From NCBI GenBank assembly GCA_013003675.1, contig JABDIP010000008.1:1-6633 (forward strand): DNA of 6,633 nucleotides, read 5' to 3'. Positions 1-4,783 of the stretch are shown piece by piece. The notes below the pieces were generated by a model. It was not told where the DNA came from. It worked only from the letters and a program-made list of their open reading frames with translations, and did no database searches. Origin of the DNA: Inquilinus sp. (GTDB taxonomy: Bacteria > Pseudomonadota > Alphaproteobacteria > DSM-16000 > Inquilinaceae). Both the position numbers and the translations under genes were made by a program. The stretch's first letter is position 1. Every line of letters starts with the position of its first letter.

Positions 1-973
1 GCTCCAGCATCGCCTTCTGGAACACGGCGCATTCCTCGACGCCGCCATGGTTGATGTATTCCCAATAGCCGTTCGAGCCCAGGACCGAGGCCTTGTACTC
101 CGGATCGTCGAAGACCTGGCGGAACGAACTCTGCAGCAGTTCGAAGCGGTCGGGATGGGCATCGATCGCGGCCCGGTGGATGCCGAAGGCCCGCGAGGAC
201 AGCATCGGCGGCAGATCGGTGCCGAAATGGTCGTTCATGGTCGGCGCGTTGTCGAGCGCCTCGCCGATCAGGTTCTTGTCGTTGAAGACCAGTAGGGTGC
301 GCACCGCGTCACCGGACGCGGCGACGGTTCCCGAGGTGAGGACGGAGAAATCCATCTCGCCGGTGACCGCGCCGGCGACGGTGTTGCGGCCGCCGGACAG
401 CGGGATGAGGTTGAAATCGGCGCCGGTATGCTCGCCGAGCGCCAGGATGCCGATCGAGGCCGGGTGGGCGAGGCGGCTGGTGCCGACGTTCAGGCGCCGC
501 TTGCGGCCTTCCTCGACGATATCGTCGATCGACACGAAGGCGCTTTCCGCGCCGACGAAGACGCAGCCGGGATCGGTGTCGACCCGGCCCCAATACAGGT
601 AATCGTCGATGTCGAAGGACGGCTTCTCGACCACCCAATTCAGCAACTCCGGCCCCATATTGCCGAAGATCAGGCTGTGACAGTCGGCCTCGTACCGGCC
701 CATATAGACCTCGTAGCCGACGCGGCCCGAGGCGCCGGGGTAGAAGCCCGGCTCGAACTGGGTATCGAGGTATTTCTTCCAGATCGCCGTGAAGGCCCTG
801 AGGTTCCGGTCGGCGCCGCCGCCCTCGCGGGTCGGCACGATGATGTCGATGTTGCGCTCCGGAAAGCCGGCGGCGCGGGCGCTCGTCATCGATCCGCCGA
901 AGAGCGCCGCCGCGCCGCCCGCCAGGCCGCCGCGCAGGATGGTTCGTCGCGAGACAGTCGTCTTGCCGGTCAT
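1..973 (-). CDS. TctC/Bug-family tripartite tricarboxylate transporter substrate-binding protein, Tat signal, C-terminus cut by window edge
   Basis: This is a periplasmic solute-binding protein that would capture a small carboxylate or similar ligand for a TctAB-type membrane transporter; the ligand cannot be read from sequence. The window holds 324 codons plus one base, and the frame stays open to the left edge, so the gene is 3'-truncated by the window. The N-terminus is a twin-arginine signal: SRRTIL at residues 8-13, a Gly/Ala-rich hydrophobic stretch at about 15-27, and a likely signal peptidase site near ARA-A at 32-35. The mature protein opens with FPERNIDIIVPTREGGGAD (37-55), matching the family's usual 'yPdkpI.liVPf..GGg.D' start. 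Family members are usually 300-330 residues, so little is missing. The ATG is supported by a purine-rich ribosome site five bases upstream. No tctA or tctB is in view. The TauE/SafE gene lies 139 bases upstream on the same strand. Family assignment is firm; the ligand is unknown. Confidence 0.88.
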   Translation of the reverse strand, partial: MTGKTTVSRRTILRGGLAGGAAALFGGSMTSARAAGFPERNIDIIVPTREGGGADRNLRAFTAIWKKYLDTQFEPGFYPGASGRVGYEVYMGRYEADCHSLIFGNMGPELLNWVVEKPSFDIDDYLYWGRVDTDPGCVFVGAESAFVSIDDIVEEGRKRRLNVGTSRLAHPASIGILALGEHTGADFNLIPLSGGRNTVAGAVTGEMDFSVLTSGTVAASGDAVRTLLVFNDKNLIGEALDNAPTMNDHFGTDLPPMLSSRAFGIHRAAIDAHPDRFELLQSSFRQVFDDPEYKASVLGSNGYWEYINHGGVEECAVFQKAMLE

Positions 974-978
974 TGTAT

Positions 979-985
979 TCCTCCC
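979..985 (-). promoter_or_regulatory. Ribosome binding site of the TctC-family gene
   Basis: Read on the minus strand this is GGGAGGA, followed by five bases and the ATG at 973. It is a strong Shine-Dalgarno match and fixes the start just ahead of the twin-arginine signal peptide. Confidence 0.75.
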
Positions 986-1112
986 GTTGTGTCGCGCCGG
1001 CTTCGGCCGATCGACCGCGATGGCGCGCGCTATTTTTCACGCGAAGCTTCGATGAAACCGCCGGGGGTGTCAAACCGCCGCACAATCGGCGGCGTCGCCG
1101 CGGCTTTCGAGG

Positions 1113-1871
1113 TCAGCCGCTCAGGAGCAGCGTCACGCCCTCGTAGAATAGCCTGAGCGCCAGCAGCGACAGCACGACCGCCAGGACGCGGTGGAAGGTC
1201 CGGTCGTCCAGCTTCAGCAGGAACCGTTTGCCGAGCAGCGTGCCGGCGAAACCGCTGGCGATCATCGCAGCCACCAGCCCGAGATAGGGGCCGTAGGCGA
1301 ATCCCAGCAGGCCGAACGTCGCGACCTTGATCACATGCTGCGCCACCATGCACGCCGCATGGGTCGCGACATGCTCCAGCCGGCCGAGCTTCAGGGTCTT
1401 GACCATGGCCGAGACGAAGGTGCCGGTGGCGCCGAAGAACATCGTCAGGAAGCTGGAGAAGGCGCCGGTCAGGGCGACGGCGAAATGCCCGGTCGCGGCG
1501 ATGGTCCGGCCCCAGATCGAAAACAGGATGAACGCGGCGAGGCCGATCTTGAGCACGGCCGGCGGCAATTGCACGACGGTCAGGCCGCCGAGCGCGGCAC
1601 CGACCAGGCTGCCGGCGCAAAACGGCAACAGCACGCCGGTCTGCACCGCGCGCAGCATGATCAGCACGCGCCCGGCATTCGAGCCGATCTGCACCACCCC
1701 GTGCACCGGGATCAGCGCCGCGGCCGGCATCAGCACCGCCATCACCGCCAGCAGCACCACGCCGCCGCCGATCCCGGCGGCCGCCGTCAGGAACGACGTC
1801 GCGGCGCTGACCGCGATCAACGTCAGGGCCGCCACGGCGCCCAACTCGCCGGTGAACCACGCCAGGTCCAT
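1113..1871 (-). CDS. TauE/SafE-family sulfite exporter-type membrane permease
   Basis: A 252-residue, strongly hydrophobic inner-membrane protein with about seven or eight membrane segments. TauE/SafE proteins are associated with export of sulfite, sulfoacetate and other small organic anions; the real substrate is often unknown. Visible family marks are TAAAGIGGG at residues 29-37 in the first half, HGVVQIGSNAGR at 57-68, and the matching second-half segment FFGATGTFVSAM at 145-156, reflecting the internal duplication of the family. Length is normal for the family and the frame is intact. The ATG is the farthest possible in-frame start, because a TAG stop sits immediately before it. No good Shine-Dalgarno sequence is visible, and a GC-rich hairpin (1890-1909) lies 18 bases upstream, so translation may be weak. 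It precedes the TctC-family gene on the same strand by 139 bases, suggesting but not proving a shared transport role. Confidence 0.87.
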   Translation of the reverse strand: MDLAWFTGELGAVAALTLIAVSAATSFLTAAAGIGGGVVLLAVMAVLMPAAALIPVHGVVQIGSNAGRVLIMLRAVQTGVLLPFCAGSLVGAALGGLTVVQLPPAVLKIGLAAFILFSIWGRTIAATGHFAVALTGAFSSFLTMFFGATGTFVSAMVKTLKLGRLEHVATHAACMVAQHVIKVATFGLLGFAYGPYLGLVAAMIASGFAGTLLGKRFLLKLDDRTFHRVLAVVLSLLALRLFYEGVTLLLSG

Positions 1872-1889
1872 CTAAGGGACGGTCTGAAG

Positions 1890-1909
1890 CCCTCTCCCCG
1901 AGGAGAGGG
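1890..1909. repeat. CCCTCTCC hairpin, dispersed palindromic repeat, short form
   Basis: CCCTCTCC (1890-1897) and GGAGAGGG (1902-1909) form a perfect 8-bp stem with a four-base loop, CCGA. It is followed by GTTGGGTGAGGGGGTTCACC, the usual continuation of this very common alphaproteobacterial dispersed repeat (recalled, not searched). A smaller stem, CCGCC (1927-1931) with GGCGG (1941-1945), lies just beyond. The hairpin ends 18 bases before the TauE/SafE ATG, so it would sit in that mRNA's leader if transcription starts further upstream. Confidence 0.7.
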
Positions 1910-1972
1910 TTGGGTGAGGGGGTTCACCGCCGTTCCGTAAGGCGGCGGCCGTCGAAGGTGGCGCCGTGCAAC

Positions 1973-2052
1973 AAAGGGGACGCAACCCTTTTTCTGTCCA
2001 TCCGTTGGTCCCACGACACCGCCAGGAACAGAAAAAGGGTTGCGTCCCCTTT
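1973..2052. repeat. 25-bp perfect inverted repeat with a 30-base loop (GGGGACGCAACCC type)
   Basis: The left arm at 1973-1997 begins AAAGGGGACGCAACCC, and the right arm at 2028-2052 is its exact reverse complement over 25 bases. The spacer (1998-2027) is 30 bases and codes for nothing visible. Each arm has GGGGAC near its outer end followed by a short pyrimidine-rich run. Similar GGGGAC-containing sequences are common in proteobacterial intergenic regions and, from memory, often lie near REP-associated tyrosine transposases (IS200-like); no such gene is in this window. Perfect arms imply a recent origin or active maintenance. Its identity as a mobile non-autonomous element is inference. Confidence 0.75.
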
Positions 2053-2061
2053 ATTGATCCA

Positions 2062-2232
2062 CCGTCATTGCGAGGAGCGCAGCGACGCGGCAATCCAGGG
2101 GCGGCCAGGGCCGGCCGCGAACCCCGTACGGTTCGGCTGAAATCGGGGACAGTATACCTATTTATTGGCTCCGCGCGCGTGCAACGGCCCTGGCCGTCCC
2201 TGGATCGCCGCGCCAGCGGCTCGCGATGACGG
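2062..2232. repeat. Large imperfect inverted repeat of the CGTCATTGCGAGGAGCG type, apparently interrupted
   Basis: The left arm (2062-2112) starts CCGTCATTGCGAGGAGCGCA and ends with GGCCAGGGCC. The right arm (2186-2232) starts GGCCCTGGCC and ends GCGATGACGG. Their reverse complements align along nearly the whole length with a 3- to 4-base gap and a handful of mismatches. This matches the dispersed 'CGTCATTGCGAGGAGCGNAGCGACG..GCAATCCAGG' palindrome seen in many alphaproteobacteria (recalled). The 73-base centre (2113-2185) contains a small stem, CGAACC (2118-2123) with GGTTCG (2130-2135), and the sequence AAATCGGGGACAGTATACC, which looks like a different element inserted in the middle. Confidence 0.72.
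2140..2168. repeat. GGGGACAGTATACC element remnant inside the larger palindrome
   Basis: The sequence AATCGGGGACAGTATACCTA followed by an A/T-rich TTTATTGG stands out from the GC-rich surroundings. GGGGACAGTATAC-type sequences recur in many proteobacterial genomes, in my recollection beside IS200-like REP-associated transposases. It shares the GGGGAC hexamer (2145-2150) with both arms of the inverted repeat at 1973-2052. With only a short stretch to judge by, this is a tentative call. Confidence 0.4.
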
Positions 2233-2334
2233 CGCTTGGGGTGGGTCGGCGGGTCGAAGGCAGCGGACCACACATCTCCCGCCAGTCCAATGCCCCCGGG
2301 CGGACCGCTCATCGTCCTTCCCGACCCGTGGCCG

Positions 2335-3408
2335 TCACCCGCGCAGCGCCCGTTGCCGCAGCATCGCGTCGGCCAGCACGCAGGCCATCATCGCCTCGCC
2401 GACCGGCACCGCGCGGATGCCGACGCACGGATCGTGGCGGCCCTTGGTGACGATGTCGGTCTCCTGGCCGGCCGTGTCGATGGTCTTGCGCGGCGTCAGG
2501 ATCGAGCTGGTCGGCTTGACGGCGAAGCGCACCACCACATCCTGGCCGGTGGAGATGCCGCCGAGCACGCCGCCGGCATGGTTGGACAGGAAGCGCGGGC
2601 GGCCCTCGTTGCCGGCGCGCATCTCGTCGGCGTTCTCCTCGCCGGTCAGGGCGGCGGCGGCGAAACCGGCGCCGATCTCCACCCCCTTGACCGCGTTGAT
2701 CGACATCATCGCGGTGGCCAGTTCGGCATCGAGCTTGGCATAGACCGGGTCGCCCAGCCCGGCCGGCACGCCCGAGGCGACGACCTCGATCACCGCGCCG
2801 ACGCTGGAGCCCTTCTTGCGGATGCCGTCGAGATAGCCCTCCCAGCTTTTCGCCGCCTCGGCGTCCGGGGCGAAGAACGGGTTGCGGTCGATTTCGTCCC
2901 AATCCCACTTGGCGCGGTCGATGCGCTCGCCGCCGATCTGCACCAGCGCGCCGCGGATCGTCACCGCATCGCCGAGCACCTTGCGGGCGACCGCCCCGGC
3001 GGCGACCCGGCTCGCCGTCTCCCGCGCCGAGGAGCGGCCGCCGCCGCGATGGTCGCGGATGCCGTATTTCGCGAGGTAGGTGAAATCGGCGTGGCCGGGG
3101 CGGAAGCTCCTGGCGATCTCGCCGTAATCCTTCGAGCGCCGGTCCTGGTTCTCGATCAGCAGCGCGATCGGCGTGCCGGTCGTCTTTCCCTCGAACACGC
3201 CGGACAGGATCTTCACCTGGTCCGGCTCGCGGCGCTGGGTGGTGAAGCGCGACTGGCCCGGCCGCCGGCGGTCGAGCCAGGGCTGGATGTCGGCCTCGGT
3301 GAGCGCGATCAGCGGCGGGCAGCCATCGATCACGCAGCCGATCGCCGGCCCGTGGCTCTCGCCCCAGGTGGTGAACCGGAACAGACGGCCGAAGCTGTTA
3401 CTGGCCAT
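2335..3408 (-). CDS. aroC: Chorismate synthase
   Basis: Cytoplasmic enzyme that converts 5-enolpyruvylshikimate 3-phosphate to chorismate and phosphate, using reduced FMN without net redox change. This is the last common step to aromatic amino acids, folate and quinones. All three family signatures are present in the 357-residue product: GESHGPAIGCVIDGCP from residue 16, GGRSSARETASRVAAGAVA from about 123, and RHDPCVGIRAVPVGEAM near the C-terminus. The two conserved catalytic histidines are His19 (GESHG) and His106 (RPGHAD). I chose the ATG at 3408, giving MASNSFGRLFRFTTWGESHG, because homologues begin right there; an in-frame upstream ATG at 3450 would add 14 residues (MAAPTGSADAKARP) with no family counterpart. 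A weak purine stretch, AAAGG, lies upstream of 3408. The length is normal and the frame intact. It lies 306 bases downstream of fabI in the same orientation. Confidence 0.96.
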   Translation of the reverse strand: MASNSFGRLFRFTTWGESHGPAIGCVIDGCPPLIALTEADIQPWLDRRRPGQSRFTTQRREPDQVKILSGVFEGKTTGTPIALLIENQDRRSKDYGEIARSFRPGHADFTYLAKYGIRDHRGGGRSSARETASRVAAGAVARKVLGDAVTIRGALVQIGGERIDRAKWDWDEIDRNPFFAPDAEAAKSWEGYLDGIRKKGSSVGAVIEVVASGVPAGLGDPVYAKLDAELATAMMSINAVKGVEIGAGFAAAALTGEENADEMRAGNEGRPRFLSNHAGGVLGGISTGQDVVVRFAVKPTSSILTPRKTIDTAGQETDIVTKGRHDPCVGIRAVPVGEAMMACVLADAMLRQRALRG

Positions 3409-3714
3409 GGGCCTGGCCTTTGCATCGGCCGAGCCAGTCGGCGCGGCCAAGTTCCAAGTTGGCGAGAGCGCATCCCCTCACCCTCCCGTCGCTGCCGCGC
3501 CGGGCCCCTCCCTCTCCCGCAAGGGGAGAGGGTGATTGTGCGTGCCGTCCCTTGGTTTCCCTCTCCCCTTGCGGGAGAGGGAGGGGCCCGCGGCGAAGCC
3601 GTGGGAGGGTGACGGGCAAAGCCCGCTGCCGGCTCGAAAGGGCGAGGGGGAACGTCGCCGGCCAGTGGCACAGCGCCCCAATGCCGGCGGCCGTCGCCAT
3701 CCGGACGGTCGGGC
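3409..3714. other. fabI-aroC intergenic gap occupied mainly by an inverted repeat
   Basis: These 306 bases separate the fabI stop from the aroC start. Roughly 135 of them are the two-armed repeat at 3478-3612. The remaining part next to fabI (3613-3714) shows only a weak stem, CCGTC (3691-3695) with GACGG (3704-3708), with no T-run on the minus strand, so it is not a convincing terminator. No gene is visible. If fabI and aroC are co-transcribed, the repeat would fold within the message between them. Confidence 0.7.
3478..3612. repeat. Long inverted repeat, CCCTCTCCC...GGGAGAGGG type, between fabI and aroC
   Basis: The arms are 3478-3532 and 3559-3612, with a 26-base spacer. The inner 32 bases are a perfect match (3501-3532 against 3559-3590), and the outer ends (TCACCCTCCC at 3478-3487 against GGGAGGGTGA at 3603-3612) also pair perfectly, with a diverged stretch between. 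Within each arm, CTCTCCC and GGGGAGAG also allow smaller local hairpins. The CCCTCTCC/GGAGAGGG core is shared with the hairpin at 1890-1909, so both probably belong to one dispersed repeat family common in alphaproteobacteria. Confidence 0.8.
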
Positions 3715-4557
3715 TCATTCGCCCTTGGGCGCCAGACCCCGCAGCAGTTCGGCGGTTTCCGCGGCGCTGTCGACGGCGACCATGCCGACGGTGTGATAAC
3801 CGCAATCGACGTGGTGCACCTCGCCGGTCACGCCGCTGCCGAGGTCGCTCAGGAGATAGAGCCCGGCGCGGCCGACCTCCCGGGTGGTCACGTTGCGTTT
3901 CAGCGGGGCGTTCAACTCGTTCCACCTCAGGATATAGCGGAAATCGCCGATGCCGCTCGCCGCCAGGGTCTTGATCGGGCCGGCGGAGATAGCGTTGACG
4001 CGGATGCCGCGGCCGCCGAGATCGACGGCCAGATAGCGCACGCTGGCCTCCAGCGCCGCCTTGGCCACGCCCATCACATTGTAGTGAGGCATCACCCGCT
4101 CGGCGCCGTAATAGGTGAGCGTCAGCAGGCTGCCGCCCTCGCGCATCAGCGGCACCGCGCGCCGCGCCACGGCGGTGAAGCTGTAGCAGGAGATGTCCAG
4201 GGTGCGCTGGAAATTGGCCCGCGACGTGTCGAGATAGAGCCCGTCGAGTTCCGCCTTGTCGGAGAAGGCGATGGCGTGGACCAGGAAGTCGATGCCGCCC
4301 CACGCCTCGCCCAACGTCTCGAAGACCGCGTCGATGCTGGCATCGTCGGTCACGTCGCAGGGCAGGATCTGGGTCGCGCCGACCGACTCGGCCAGCGGCC
4401 TGACGCGCTTGGCCAGGGCATCGCCCTGATAGGTGAACGCCAGTTCCGCGCCCTGTGCCGCGCAGGTGGCGGCGATGCCCCAGGCGATCGAGCGATCGTT
4501 GGCGACGCCCATGACCAGGCCGCGCTTGCCGGCCATAAGGGGGGAAGGAAGGGACAT
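3715..4557 (-). CDS. fabI: Enoyl-[acyl-carrier-protein] reductase, NADH-type (FabI)
   Basis: Cytoplasmic enzyme of type II fatty acid synthesis that reduces the trans-2-enoyl-ACP double bond, ending each elongation cycle; it is the target of triclosan. The 280-residue product is a divergent short-chain dehydrogenase: the nucleotide-binding motif GVANDRSIAWGIA is at residues 17-29, CDVTDD at 67-72, and the catalytic set is Tyr149, Tyr159 and Lys166 (Y-x6-K in YNVMGVAK), matching E. coli Tyr146, Tyr156 and Lys163 by eye. Later family blocks are present: RVNAISAGPIKTLAASGI, then GSGVTGEVHHVDCGYH near the C-terminus. Length is typical of the family. The ATG at 4557 is supported by GAGG seven bases upstream. 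The residue matching E. coli Gly93 appears to be Ala97 (VHAIAF). It is followed by aroC on the same strand and is divergent from the YihY-family gene. Confidence 0.96.
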   Translation of the reverse strand: MSLPSPLMAGKRGLVMGVANDRSIAWGIAATCAAQGAELAFTYQGDALAKRVRPLAESVGATQILPCDVTDDASIDAVFETLGEAWGGIDFLVHAIAFSDKAELDGLYLDTSRANFQRTLDISCYSFTAVARRAVPLMREGGSLLTLTYYGAERVMPHYNVMGVAKAALEASVRYLAVDLGGRGIRVNAISAGPIKTLAASGIGDFRYILRWNELNAPLKRNVTTREVGRAGLYLLSDLGSGVTGEVHHVDCGYHTVGMVAVDSAAETAELLRGLAPKGE

Positions 4558-4564
4558 GCGTCGG

Positions 4565-4568
4565 CCTC
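4565..4568 (-). promoter_or_regulatory. Ribosome binding site of fabI
   Basis: Read on the minus strand this is GAGG with seven bases to the ATG at 4557. It is short but well placed, and supports the ATG at 4557 giving the expected N-terminus MSLPSPLMAGKRGLVMG. Confidence 0.5.
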
Positions 4569-4713
4569 GTATGGGAAACGTTGCCTCGCGCCCGGCCCCG
4601 GTATGGGTGGCGCAGCGCCATGGCGTGCCGGGACAAGACGTTGTTGAGTGTTCTGCGATAGACTCCGACGTCGCGATTGTCGAGCGTCGACGCCACCGCA
4701 GCGGGGAGCGCTG

Positions 4714-4741
4714 ATCCTACACCAATGCACAACCCGGTCAA
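4714..4741 (-). promoter_or_regulatory. Candidate sigma-70-type promoter for fabI (and possibly aroC)
   Basis: On the minus strand there is TTGACC (4741-4736), a 16-base spacer, and TAGGAT (4719-4714). The -35 box matches the consensus at five of six positions and the -10 box at four of six. Transcription would start near 4706, leaving a leader of about 150 bases before the fabI ATG. It lies 43 bases before the divergent YihY-family ATG, so it would overlap that gene's own control region. No equally good plus-strand promoter was seen. This is a motif match only. Confidence 0.4.
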
Positions 4742-4773
4742 ACACAGCCAGAACCGCGACTTCCGGCCCGTTC

Positions 4774-4780
4774 GGAGAGG
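4774..4780 (+). promoter_or_regulatory. Ribosome binding site of the YihY/BrkB-family gene
   Basis: GGAGAGG ends three bases before the ATG at 4784; its GGAG core has six bases of spacing. It decides the start at 4784. Confidence 0.65.
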
Positions 4781-4783
4781 TCG

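Larger units (their letters stand above)
1872..2334. other. Gene-free, repeat-rich intergenic region between aroC and the TauE/SafE gene
   Basis: No credible gene lies in these 463 bases. The short reading frames here run through palindromes and match no recognisable protein. The stretch contains, in order, a CCCTCTCC hairpin (1890-1909), a smaller GC hairpin (1927-1945), a 25-bp perfect inverted repeat (1973-1997 with 2028-2052), and a large imperfect inverted repeat (2062-2112 with 2186-2232) whose middle carries another short sequence type. It looks like a mosaic of dispersed non-coding elements accumulated between two genes. Any promoter for the TauE/SafE gene must lie here, but I could not pick one out with confidence. 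No clear rho-independent terminator follows aroC. Confidence 0.75.

Noticed and set aside
1068..1073. TTGACA on the minus strand upstream of the TctC-family gene as a -35 box
   Set aside because: At 16-18 bases downstream there is only GAAGCT-like sequence, not a -10 box. A perfect hexamer alone is not enough.
1075..1092. Possible rho-independent terminator after the TauE/SafE gene (CCGCCG with CGGCGG, loop CACAAT)
   Set aside because: The stem is only 6 bp and the minus-strand sequence after it has just three Ts before a G. It is too weak to call.
1973..2052. CRISPR repeat or transcription terminator
   Set aside because: There are only two copies in opposite orientation and no regular spacing of direct repeats. 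The stem is much longer than a typical terminator and lacks a T-run after it.
3408..3450. Longer aroC form starting at the ATG at 3450
   Set aside because: The 14 extra residues have no counterpart in chorismate synthases, which begin close to the FG.LFR.TTWGESHG block; the ATG at 3408 gives the usual length.
2236..3612. Plus-strand reading frame of 458 codons opposite aroC
   Set aside because: It lies antisense to aroC, whose signatures and catalytic residues are unmistakable. The predicted protein is rich in Arg, Ala, Gly, His and Asp with no family resemblance, as expected for an antisense shadow in high-GC DNA.
3398..4741. Minus-strand 447-codon frame across fabI and the gap beyond it
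   Set aside because: It is an out-of-frame shadow of fabI that crosses the inverted repeat; it contains no recognisable domain.
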